From Miscanthus floridulus (lineage: Eukaryota > Streptophyta > Magnoliopsida > Poales > Poaceae), in contig NC_089584.1 in NCBI RefSeq assembly GCF_019320115.1, positions 60,031,633 through 60,095,632 on the forward strand: DNA of 64,000 nt, given 5' to 3'. Shown here in pieces: positions 22,851 to 33,439 of this stretch; the stretch's first letter is position 1, and each line of letters opens with the position of its first letter. The notes beneath the pieces were generated by a model, which saw only the letters and a program-made list of their open reading frames with translations, was not told the DNA's origin and made no database searches. The translations under genes and the position numbers were made by a program.

Positions 22851-23780
22851 AATGTCAGCGGTTAGTCATCCAAGAGTTAGTCGATCGAGGGTCAGTTGTT
22901 CTAAGTTGCCTAATGAATTTTTCTAATCAAGATTTTGGCGGAACTTTCCCCCTTAATTCTATTGATTTTTCCTCTCAATTTTAATAGCACTTTCACTCTT
23001 AAATCTTCTCACTTCTACTCTTAGTTTCTCTCACCCTTGCTCACAATTTAGCAACACTTTCACTCTAGAACTTCCTCTTCTTTCCTAATTCAAAAATCAC
23101 TTCTACTAAGTGAATTTTCAAAGTACGAAATTGGGAACTGGAATTTCAAACTTGGGATGTTTGATTGCAGTTGTGGTTGTGGCCGAGAGCAAGCAGGAGG
23201 GGTGGTATTTATAGGCGGGAGAACGATAGGCTGGTGGGCACCAAATTGTGGCCTAATGGCCTCCCCTTCTTCCTGATGCTTCTTTACTTCATGGTTAAGC
23301 AAGGTGAGTGCTGCTTTCGGTGGAAATGTGCTCTGGATGGTGCAGAGTGGAGATGGAGGTGGAAATGGAGGTGATGGTAGAGATAGAAGTGATGGGTGGT
23401 GGTTGAGTGGGTCCCATGTGTCTATATTTCTATCGTATACACATGTATATATATATATAAGCAATACAAAAAAATTTTATAATACTATGAAATATAAGAA
23501 GAAGAATGAATGGTATTTTTAAGTTTTAAATTTTTATGCCTCCATGGTAAATATTTCTTATGGTTTTTTACGCTCCATAAAAATTACTTGCATGGGGCTT
23601 GAATTTATAATGTCATGATGAGAATTTCTATATTTTTCTAATGTAGATGTTGAAAAGTAAATATGCTAAGATAAGATAATTAATGCAATGTGAAAAAGTA
23701 AATATGGATAACTACCGATTTTACCTCCCGACGAGGGTTCGGAATTTTAAGTCTACCGAACCGGACTTCTCCAATCGTGT
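22851..23780 (-). other. Element C spacer between ORF1-like region and protease
   Basis: A pyrimidine-rich tract at 22960-23100 and a G/A-rich tract at 23330-23400 lie in AT-rich sequence. No RT or integrase motif is found on either strand. This is where an autonomous relative would carry pol. Confidence 0.5.
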
Positions 23781-25663
23781 TTATTCCTCAGGTGCGTCAG
23801 TCAGTCCCGAAGATAGAGATCCTGATGGTTGTACTAGCTTCTCTTGCCACTCCAAATTAGAGCATTGTTCCGGTCTTGCCTTGAAAGTGAATCGCCCTTC
23901 CTTGCCATTGATATGGAATTTGATTTCTCCGGCTCTGACATTAATGTGTGCATTTGTAGTGCTCAGGAAGGGCCTCCCAAGAATGAGGAGTGTTTTCATG
24001 TTCTCCTACATGTCAAGTACTACAAAATCCACTAGAACAAGGAAACTTTTTATTTTTACCAGAATATTCTCGGCAATTCCTGCAGGGTAGCAAACCTATT
24101 GGTCGGCTAGTTGTAGACACATTGACATTGGCATGAGCGTTGAATAGTTGAGCTTCTTAAAAACCTTCTTGGGCATGACACTAACACTTGCTCCAAGATC
24201 GCATAGAACATTCTCAAAGTTCTGGTCTCTGATCGAACAATCGATAGTGGGATATCCTGGATCCTTCTTCACCGGTGATGTGTTCAGGATGGCCACACTA
24301 CACTCCTCCATTAACTTGATTACCTCAGTGGGGGACAGTGGTCTCTTGTTGTTCAGGATGTCTCTAAGGTACTTCACATAGGTAGGTACCTGTATAGCAT
24401 CTAGCAGAGGAATATTGATATATAACTTTTGAATTACCTCTACAAACTTATCAAACTGCTCATCCATTTTGGCTTTTCGATTTTTGCATGGAAATGGTAG
24501 GAAGGTGGTGTCATGAAAATCTTGCATTATTTCTTGTGCTTGTGGCTCAACTTCTTTGACTTCATCGTCCTTCTTCTCCTCTTGTGTTGCTGCCGGTTTC
24601 TTACCTATCATTGTCGGATATGACAGATCATGAGTAGATTTGCCACCTCTTGTGGTTATGGCATTGACCTTCTCAAGGTTAGTAGTAACAGGCAGAGTGG
24701 CAGCCAACTTGGCTAATTGTGATTCTATCTTTTTATTATAGCTAACTTGGTCTTGGTAAGTTGATCGCTATTGTTGTTGATTCCATCCTTGTCTCTGTTG
24801 TTGTGGAGTAGAATTGTTGATGACAATGTTTGCGTCTTCTTGATATTCAGGGAAATCAACCTCTAAATATTCTCCACATATGTTTTGATAATTAAAAGCA
24901 TCTTGAATGGCCTGACGATCTTTCTTGTAATTGGCTCGCTGTTAAAGCCAATTCAACAGTACATCCATCTTAATTGATAGTGCACACACCTCTTCTGGTA
25001 CTTCTTCGCTCTTATTGCATGCTTGAATATTATATTGAGACCAGCCTTGATTAGGGGCTATCTTCTCCATGAGAGTTTTAGCTTTTCTAAGGGTGAGTGA
25101 CATAAATGATCCTTCAGCAGTAGCATCAAGTTGTTCATGAGCTTTTTGAGTTAATCCATGGTAAAAGTTTTGCATGAGCAACCAATCTTCCATCCCATGA
25201 TGAGGACAATCTAGAATGTATTATTGGAAATGTTCCCATGCCTCTAGAATGGTTTTTCCTTTCTATTGTTGGAAGTTAGAAATCTTTCCTCTTAAGGCAT
25301 TGGTCTTGCCTATAGGGAAAAACTTTGCTAGAAAGGCCTTCGAACATCTTGCCCACGTATTGATGTTATATTTGTTGGTGTAGAACCACTCCTTTGCCCT
25401 TCCCACTAGTGAGAATGGAAAGGGCAGAGTAGTATGATGTCTTGAGCAATGTCCTTGATGACAATTGTGCTGCTAATCTCTAGAAAATTCTGAAGATGAG
25501 CACTAGCATCTTCATGTGCCTTTTTGCTAAATGGAGTAGCTTACACCATGTTGATGAGGCTTGGCTTGAGTTTAAACTCAAGGTTGTTGGTTTTGAGTGT
25601 TGGTCGAGTGCGGATCTTCTTAGTGCTTGGAGCAGAGAACTCACGCAGAGTCTTGTCAGCCAT
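23781..25663 (-). pseudogene. gag-pro: Element C gag-protease polyprotein, broken
   Basis: The start codon is at 25661-25663. The N terminus corresponds to the left element's gag. A 203-residue open stretch at 24707-24096 contains LEKVNAITTRGGKSTHDL, LDAIQVPTYVKYLRDILNNK and the protease active-site strand ENVLCDLGASVSVMPKKVF. The active-site D-T/S-G reads DLG, the Athila norm. The 23999-23781 stretch continues with LLILGRPFLSTTNAHINVRA and GEIKFHINGKEGRFTFKA. A capsid part at 25193-24942 has QNFYHGLTQKAHEQLDATAE. Stops break the frame. Confidence 0.82.
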
Positions 25664-25864
25664 AGCTTCAGAAACTGGTGTTCATCTTCCTATTGATTGG
25701 TTTGATTCTAATTGATAAATTTTGTTGATGAATTAGGACCAATCCTACAATACCCTGTATAAGATATGAACAGAGACAAACAAGAGTAAGCCTGCTAAAG
25801 CAGAGGTGTTACAATTTTATCAATAAGTATTTCTTTGATCAATTCTCTCTAGCTATGTGCCCCT

Positions 25865-25881
25865 CCCCGGCAATGGTGTAA
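25865..25881 (-). promoter_or_regulatory. Primer binding site of element C, decayed tRNA-Asp type
   Basis: The plus strand reads CCCCGGCAATGGTGTAA against the tRNA-Asp end CCCCGGCAACGGCGCCA. It lies 8 bases from the LTR. Confidence 0.72.
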
Positions 25882-26062
25882 GAAATGCTTGTTGACATTT
25901 CTTAGCATCACCTTAATTCCAAGTTGTCATCCCTAGCAATGATACTAGAAATGTGTTGTTGGTAATTATTGAGAACACTTGTAAATTTTTATATATATAT
26001 TAAGTAATCCACAAGCGCACAGATAATATACCATTGTAGCATTTCATCCGGGAGTATACCAG

Positions 26063-26460
26063 TGTCGACGAAATATGGTCGGTAGTCTACCGAGGGGTAT
26101 ACCCACAGTAGTAGATGTTTGGTGGAGGTGTGCGTGATCAGGAACCGGATGGTAATAGAGACACAAGGCACAAGATTTATGTAGGTTTAGGCCATTAATG
26201 TGACGTAAAACCCTACGTTTTGTGCTCTATTATTTTGTATTGATCGTGTATCAGATTTGATATATCTTGTCTAGGGGACCCCTGCTCCTCCTTATATACT
26301 CTAGAGGGGTAGGGTTACAAGAAAATATCCTATTTGGTATTATACAATAAATCACATCTTCATATAGTCTTGCGGTGCACGCCTTGATCTTGTGGCTAGG
26401 CCACCTTTGGAGCGCGGCCCATGTCTTGTCTTGTGGGTACTAGGGGGCCACACCCCCACA
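26063..26460 (-). repeat. Element D 3' LTR (398 bp)
   Basis: It starts TGTCGACGAAATATGG and ends GCCACACCCCCACA. The TATA-like CTTATATACTC is at about 26291. Confidence 0.85.
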
Positions 26461-27079
26461 CCTAGTCCCCGAGCGCCTTGTATCCTTTGGGCAATGCTAT
26501 CTTGAACAAGTTTGAGCAGTTTGACATGAAGCCGATCAGTTTAACCGGTGATCCGAGCGGTGGAAGTCGAAATCGACCAGTTTAACTAGTGAACTGAGCG
26601 GTGAAAGTCAAAGCCAACCGATTGAACTGGTACGCAGATCTCGAACTTAGCCAAGTAAGGATTGCTAGAAGGATGTAAGGGGCTCAAGATAAAAATTTGA
26701 AAATTCTCCACCTTAGGTGAAGTGTAGCCACTTAGACTCTGTTTGCAAGGAATCATCCATGATTTAGTCAATAAGGAGGGTAAATCAAGAAAAGAGCATT
26801 ACATTCACCGTCAGGTGAAGTGTAGCCACTTAGTCCCCAAGTCTACTAGAAGATGAAGAATGAATCTTGTAGCAGGGTCAAAGAAAATAAATCAAAAAGC
26901 TTGTCAACATCATCTGACATGTGCGTATCAAGACCTAGACGTGCTGCCCAAGATCACCACCCTGATTCGAACAGCATGGAGCAGGCTAGTAGCACACCGA
27001 CGAGACATAGCAAGATCCAACTACCAAGGGAGTCCCTAGCTTAGCTGGCAATGCTTGCACCAAGAATCTAAACACCTAG

Positions 27080-27985
27080 GAGTCCCTAGCTTAGTTGGCA
27101 AGCCCCAGCGTGGCTGACAATGAAGCAACGAACAATCCGACCAGTTGGTTAGCAAAGAATCGAGCACCGAGCAGCCCAACCAACTAGTCGGTGATGAAGT
27201 GAGCACTGAGTAGAAGTGAACGCCAAACAGTCCGACCAACTAGTCGGCAATGAAGTCTATGAACCTAGCGGTCCGACCAGTTGATCGGCAGAGAAGTCCG
27301 AAGGCCAGGTGGTGCGACCACCCGGGCGATGATCATGTAATAAATATGTCAAATGAGTAGTACATGATGTAAAAATAAATATATGAACTCGGCGATGAAG
27401 GCAGCAGAGCGGAATAGATAGACATTAGTTTGTATGAAGTGTTCATATTTTAAATATGAGTAACTTCCTACCAGTTGGTTCTGTATCGCATCACCAGCCC
27501 CGACTAGCCCATACAACATAGCGTAGAGTGCTTAGCACCCATTTATGCGTAAGAGCATAGGCATCGCCAAGGAGCCACTGCCGACCACCCATAACGCAGA
27601 GGGCTGAGCCTCGTGCATGTGTAGGAGTGAGATCGAGAACAGGGCTATTTCTGGTAATGCAAATGAGAACATGGCTGGTCGGTGAGTTAATGAAGAATAT
27701 CTTAAATATATTATAAACATTAAGTTTTCTTTTGGAGATGTGTTTATATTTAATATAAACTACCCCAAGCCGTTAGTTTGTTGGTTGAGCCCCATAGCCT
27801 CGGCTAGCCCAAAAACTGTAACACAGAATGCTGGAGCTCGTGTATGTGTAGGAAGACAAGCATCACCGAGGAGCTACTGCCAACCACCCATAACGTAGAG
27901 GGCAGGCGCTCATGCACGTGTAGGAAGAAGCCAGAGATGGGGCCATCACTAGAGAGCACAAGCATAAATGTGGTTGTTCGGGGAG
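27080..27985. repeat. Degenerate tandem repeats inside element D
   Basis: At 27080-27320 the motif CCGACCAGTTGGT / CCAACTAGTCGG recurs at intervals. At about 27500-27690 and 27785-27985 a segment of roughly 200 bp is duplicated. Both copies carry GACTAGCCC/GCTAGCCC, GCATCGCCAAGGAGCCACTG or its variant, and CCACCCATAACGCAGAGGG or its variant. No coding function is evident. Confidence 0.6.
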
Positions 27986-28992
27986 CCGTTGAGGCGAAAG
28001 CGTATGTCATCTTTAAGATGGTATACATGGAGAAAAGTCATTTGGAGAATAATCATGTAGAGAATAGTATGAAGAAACATTATGGCAAAAACTTTATTAA
28101 ATATTCATATATAAAAAGGTACTTATCTTTAGACATAACGTCTGGTCAGCGGCCATGAAATTCCCCGGCCCTCAAGCTTTTTGGCCTATCGTCATGGCGG
28201 CGGTCGTAGTCATTATAATGCCATTCTTCACGGCAATCATTGCAATGGGGTAGGCGATCGGAACGAGTAGTCCGATCGGCTCGCTTGATGGCTCAGACGG
28301 TTCATTTGATAGCTCGGACGGGTACGTGGAGTCATAGGCGAACGGACATAATCGGAGCCTGACGGAGTCAATCCACGTGTGGAGGCAAAGTCCTTGACCG
28401 TGTCCGACCGAGGTGAGGGCGCAGTCCACAATCTTCCTTGCATGCCTGAGATACGTGAAGTTGCCTGCATGGTGGTGTAGATCTAGATGCATATGTGCTT
28501 TATATCTCTTCAACTACTCCAATTAGCTTGTTTGGCCGACAAGCATCTTTGGTGGAAACATTGCTCCACATCGTGTTATCGCCAACCGCCTTTCTTGATT
28601 GCTGGTTGTCGTGATCCATAGAAATGATCTTGCATATCCGATCAAAAATCATGAGCAACAACAAGATGTGATTAGGTTTCTCCCAACCAAAATCATGTAG
28701 ACATACGGATATATCTAGAAGTATAATAACAATATTTAATTAGGAAGCGACTTGACTTAGCTTTCTTGGATTGCTTGACTCCGATCTTGTTGTTGTGTGT
28801 TGCGTCTGTTGGAGGCGCATGGCAAGGCGTCGGACTCCAGCACGTGTGGTCGTTCGCTGAGGAAAGTGATCTGCTGCGTGCCAGCGTCGAGTTGCCACAG
28901 AATGCTGAGTTGCCTGCGACGTTGGTTGAAGATAAGATTACCATCTGGTTCACCATAGAATCAGCGCGCACATCCCCTACTTGGCATGCCAC

Positions 28993-29391
28993 TATCGATG
29001 AAATCTGGTCGGCAGTCTACCAAGGGGTATACCCATGGTAGTAGATGATTAGTGGAGGTGCACGTGATCAGGAACTAGATGGTAACAGAGACACAAAACA
29101 CAAGATTTATACAGGTTCAGGCCATCAATGTGACGTAAAACCCTACGTCCTGTGCTTTGTTATTTTGTATTGATTGTGCATCAGATTCGATATATCTCAT
29201 CTAGGGGACCCCTACTCCTCCTTATATACACTAGAGGGGTAGGGTTATAAGGAAAATATTCTATTTGGTATTATACAATAAATTACATCTTCGTGTAGTT
29301 TTGTCGTGCATGCCTTCATCTTGTGGGGTGGACCACCTTTAGGGTGCTGCCCATGTCTTGTCTTGTGGATACCGGGGGCCATACCCCCACA
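28993..29391 (-). repeat. Element D 5' LTR (399 bp)
   Basis: It starts TATCGATGAAATCTGG (terminal TG changed to TA) and ends GCCATACCCCCACA. It is roughly 88-90% identical by eye to 26063-26460. Confidence 0.83.
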
Positions 29392-30879
29392 ACCAGGTAT
29401 CGTTATTTATATTTTATCCACAAGGAGGAGCGATGGGGTTGGCATAGAGATATTGTCAAATATGTATACTTATGACAAAATCATTAACACTCATGCTATA
29501 GCAGGGGTAAGTCAAATCATAAATAAATAAATAAATAATAAGTGAAAGGCATTGATAGTAATCTAGAGATATAAATAGATACTCATAATGTAGTATGGCT
29601 AGGCAGAAGATTAGTTCAGACCAAAAGATTACTAAGTCATTCCTTATTTACTAAGTATTTTATACACCTAAGTATATACACTCTCATTTATAGCATAACT
29701 AACTCTGTATCTATGCATAAGGAATATTATTAAGGAAGATCAAGAACAGAGCTTGACTCCCTTCGCAATCGGGTTCTACTTGCTCTATAAATGGGCAGTG
29801 AACTACAAAGGACTCAATGGGAGTGTCACATCCGCAATCTACCACATGACCCAGAGTATAGAATGCATCCGCGGGTAAACAATATTTAAGCACCATGCTT
29901 ACATAATGTCGACCACTTAACTCACTCGAGTATTAAGCTAAGCGCTTTGCGAACATATGCATATATTCATCATCAATCATAACTATATCAAGCATATAAC
30001 TAGAGCAAACTAGGAACATAATAAATAACAACCTAATATTGAAGTAGCACAAAGTCATAAATAAAGATGGATACAATGGATATACTGGCCTCGAGACAGC
30101 GAATCCAGAATCCTAAGCAATAGCCCAAACTCTACTTGAACCTTGCTAGCTAGCATATACTAGAACTTTGAAGAACTAGAGATCTATTCTCCTCTCTAGA
30201 AACCCTAATTTCTGATATGATCTTGACTTATGGCATTGCTTCAGAGAGGCGGGCAGGGGCGGGTATATATAGGCCAGAGCATCAATCATGAGTCTTCGGA
30301 TCAAACCGACTTGAATAAACGGCGTAGATGCAATCTATAAGGTAGTGGAGAACCGACGTAGCGAGGCGAAGACTGACAGGTGGGGCTAGGGGCCAGCCGG
30401 CCTGCAAGTGGCGCCCCAGCTGGCCCCACCAGGTAGCGCCTCGGCCTCTGGTTCGGTGTGGTGTCTTCTCGAGTCTTTCTGTAACCTTCTATGATAGTTT
30501 TCATTGCGGATAAGCGTGATTTAATTTGACGTTTTGATCCTCCTTGATGGTCTTCTGGAATAAACCCTGCTGAAAACACAGTCACCAAAACTCGTAGAAA
30601 TTGTCAGTTTAAACCCCTAAGTCTATTTTGGTGATCATTTTTATACATAACTTCAAATTATATTGACAGTTTATGATGGATGGTAACAACCGTCAAGAAT
30701 GAGAATCATAAAGCCAACATGTTGGCTCAACAAGAACTAGGTTATGACATTGGTGGGCGTAATTTTTCACATAAAAAAGGAGCCGATGCATTACATCGCT
30801 GCTCATGGGTCTGCCAAACTGGCCAGGCCAGTTCTACTGTGTGTTGTGGCTGATGAACCGACCAGGATGGTTTGCCTGT

Positions 30880-31471
30880 AGGTTTTTCATCGAATCGGCT
30901 TAAATTGCTCCCTATTGATGCTGAAGCTGATTCAAGTGATTGGAGGGCTCCTATAGTTGCATATTTACATGATCCTAGTGTTAAAATTTATAAGAATTTT
31001 TGGTGGGGTGCTTTCGAATTTATTTTGCACAGTGGTGAATTATAGAGGAGAACTTCCAAAGATTTGTTGCGATGATGATCAGGTCAGAGTGGCTATGGGA
31101 AAGGTCCATTAAAGGTGATGAAAATGGTATTCGGAAATTCTTGCATGCTAGGCCTTGTTTAGATTGAGGTTAGAAATCAGTATTTGGCACTGTAGCACTT
31201 TCGTTTGTATTTGACAATTATTGTCCAATCATGGTCTAACTAGGCTCAAAAGATTCGTCTCGTAATTTACAATCAAACTGTGTAATTAGTTATTTTTTTT
31301 ATCTACATTTAATACTCCATGCATGTATCCAACGATTTGATGTGATGGAGAGAGAGTAAAAAAACTTGCAATCTAAACAAGGCCCTAGAGACATTGCAAG
31401 GTGAACGTCTTCCAAAAGCAATTAACAGAAGATATTTGAAGAAATACTTTCCGAGTATCTGGCAAGAAGCT
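30880..31471 (+). pseudogene. pol: Element B integrase zinc-binding remnant and pol C terminus
   Basis: SSDWRAPIVAYLHDPSVKIY, then FWWGAFEFILHSGEL, RRTSKDLLR and DDDQVRVAMGKVH correspond to the linker and zinc-binding start of gypsy integrase. The catalytic core is missing. After the MITE at 31151-31384 the sequence ends with GERLPKAINRRYLKKYFPSI followed by WQEA and a stop, the usual pol C terminus. A large internal deletion joined the two ends. Confidence 0.75.
31151..31384. mobile_element. Tourist-type MITE (234 bp)
   Basis: Terminal inverted repeats GGCCTTGTTTAGATTG... and ...CAATCTAAACAAGGCC. The 3 bp duplication CTA lies at 31148-31150 and 31385-31387. The internal sequence GGCTCAAAAGATTCGTCTCG is a hallmark of a very abundant grass MITE family. 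The PIF/Harbinger assignment rests on 3 bp duplication and size. Confidence 0.82.
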
Positions 31472-31640
31472 TGAGAGCTGTCCAGGCAATGGCCGATACA
31501 TGTATCGCCCTTAGAACAAATATGGCCAATGTATATATCGCCCTTAGTCACTAGATAGCCAATGTGTTAGATATCGTTGCTATTTAGTTTCTTATGTTTT
31601 CAGGTTCACCTAAAACTTCACATAAAAATAGGGGGGCATA

Positions 31641-32803
31641 TATTAACAGCTAAAATTGATCCGGAAGCATGAGATAATTTTTAGATAATGTTTCTGATGA
31701 TCATATGGAAGTGAAAATACATTTGGAATATTATTTTGCAGGATGAGAACAAAACAGAATAAAAAGGTGGAGCTTCTTCTGTTGAACCGGCCTGGCCGTC
31801 CAGGCCACCGGCCAAGCCGGTTGTTGCCGTGCTGCTGCTGGCCAACCAGGTTAAAAAACAAGGCAAAGTTCAAATACGTGTACATGAACATGTTGATTCG
31901 GACTTTGATAAACAATGCATGCATGGCGTGATTATTAGGGAGCCAACGATGGAGAATTAATGCACGTGCATGCATGTAAAAGGAATACAATTTCCATCGG
32001 GTGCTCGATCAGCATTGCAATACGCTGGATGCCCTAAGCTGCATCCTGGTACTGCTGGTGTGCTGCCAGCTGCTGCTTGCGCTGCTACTGCCGCACGACA
32101 CCTGCTAGATCGGCTCAGCTGATTGGCCAGCTGGCTAGGCCGTTCACCCTGGTTGTTTCCAGGTTGCCTGCGTCCACAACCAGCACGTCTGTTTTGAGCC
32201 CGTGAAAACCGGTCTGGCCGGTTTGGAAATGGGCTAGGCCGGTTTGTCTGTTCCGGTTCGACTAGGACTTGTTTTGGTCGAGATTTGGACGGGATTTTTG
32301 ATAGGAAACTTAGAGATTACGATCTGGAGTTGTTTTTTATTGGGATAAGACCACACCCTCTATATATACGAGAGGATCACGACCGATTGAACTATCCAAC
32401 ACTCAATCGTCAAAAAACACATCTACAACCTCTCTCTACCCTCTTTTCCTATCTGCCTCCTCTCCACTTTCTTCGTCGATGTTGCATGACTGGAGGATCG
32501 ACGACGATGACGCTCTAGAGCGGTTAGGCCGGCTAGAGCAGCCCATAGCCGCCGCACGCCCCGACGGACTCCCTCCCGGGCGTGTGGGGTTTCGGGTCTT
32601 AAGAGACCTCGCTGGCGTGTATTGCGTATCACGCTCCCGGCGAGGCTCCTCCAGTGACATGTCTTGCATATCACGCTCATCGCTGGAGGCACAAGGTCTA
32701 GGTGTGGATATCCCCTAGACGCCAGTCAATCCCTAAATCGGCTTGGCCCTACATCGAGCGATCTAACTCCTTATCGAGTGTGTGACCTAATTAAGCATCA
32801 ACA
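31641..32803 (+). repeat. Element B 3' LTR (about 1163 bp)
   Basis: The purine tract AAAAATAGGGGGGCA (31624-31638) precedes it. It begins TATTAACAG (a TG to TA change is likely) and ends TTAAGCATCAACA. The TATA-like CTATATATACGAGAGG is at about 32361. It is rich in GGCCGG-type motifs near 31785-31830 and 32205-32245. Confidence 0.8.
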
Positions 32804-33399
32804 GTTTGGCAATCTTGATTATTATGCCATTGGTAGTGTAAAATGACATTTATGCCCTTCTTCAACTCACGTCGCCGCATCCATCCTCGGACCAGGCAAA
32901 CGGGAGCGCCAGCGGAGAGCGGACAGGAGTGAATGCTTCCCTCAAGCTCGCCTTGATGGACCAGGGTCCTAGGGGTTCCCCATGGGGGTACTACTCGGAT
33001 GGGCCCTGGGATGGCCCATGATCTGTTGAAGGATGCGAGACAAGGTGTCGTGGACTTCAAGCCATTCTAGATCAACTTAGTTGGTTTACTATGAAAACTA
33101 GATTCTGTAATAGGACTAGGACTCTTCACTTATAACCGACTAGGACTAGATACGTGCCCTTACCCTCTCCCCTATATAAAGAGAGGGACAGTGCACCCCC
33201 TTGTAACCCTAAGAATCATACAATCAATCCAACGCAAAAGGCTACATGCCAACTGGACATAAAGGCTATTACTCGACAAGAACCAGTATAAATCGTTCGT
33301 CTCTTTGCGTTTATTGTCGAGTTCTACGTACGCCGAAGCCCTTCAAACATCATCCTAGGTAACCCTATGATGAGTTGCTGGTCATCAAACACCGATAGC

Positions 33400-33417
33400 T
33401 AGCGCGCTAGGTAGGGG
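33400..33417 (+). promoter_or_regulatory. Primer binding site of element E
   Basis: TAGCGCGCTAGGTAGGGG differs at two positions from TGGCGCGCCAGGTAGGGG, the complement of a plant tRNA-Arg(CCU) 3' end and typical for Tat-lineage elements. The LTR end is inferred at 33397. Confidence 0.7.
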
Positions 33418-33439
33418 CTTTCAGCGACTTTGTGATCGA

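Larger units (their letters stand above)
26063..29391 (-). mobile_element. LTR retrotransposon D, non-autonomous (3.3 kb)
   Basis: LTRs lie at 26063-26460 and 28993-29391, with perfect ACCAG target duplications at 26058-26062 and 29392-29396. On the minus strand the primer site next to the 28993 LTR is TGGCATGCCAAGTAGGGG, similar to element E's and to Tat-lineage sites. A purine tract GCTCGGGGACTAGG abuts the 26460 LTR. The 2.5 kb interior has no gag or pol motif on either strand. It is probably a Tat-lineage derivative moved in trans. Confidence 0.85.
18077..30698 (-). mobile_element. Athila-type Ty3/gypsy element C, non-autonomous, complete ends
   Basis: On the minus strand: 5' LTR (30698-25890, split by element D), primer site (25881-25865), gag-protease (25663-23781), an Athila ORF1-like region (22850-21154), purine tract and 3' LTR (19517-18077). 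The target duplication ATGAG lies at 18072-18076 and 30699-30703. Without D the element is about 9.3 kb. No RT, RNase H or integrase motif is visible in 19518-25889, so mobilisation would need a related autonomous element. Confidence 0.87.
25890..30698 (-). repeat. Element C 5' LTR, split by element D
   Basis: It consists of 25890-26062 plus 29397-30698 (one copy of ACCAG counted). It begins TGTTGACATTTCTTAGC and ends CCGTCAAGA where the 3' LTR has CCATCAACA. With D removed it is about 1.48 kb, similar to the 3' LTR. The two LTRs differ by scattered substitutions and small indels, so insertion was not very recent. Confidence 0.83.
14022..32803 (+). mobile_element. Ty3/gypsy element B, host of nested elements C and D
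   Basis: Parts in order: truncated 5' LTR (14022-14855), tRNA-Arg-type primer site, gag-like ORFs (15025-16790), protease (17125-17559), RNase H (split by element C), integrase zinc-binding remnant and pol end (30880-31471), purine tract (31624-31638) and 3' LTR (31641-32803). The RT and the integrase catalytic core are missing. B is the oldest layer here: C is inserted in it with duplication ATGAG, and a MITE is inserted in its integrase remnant. Confidence 0.83.
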
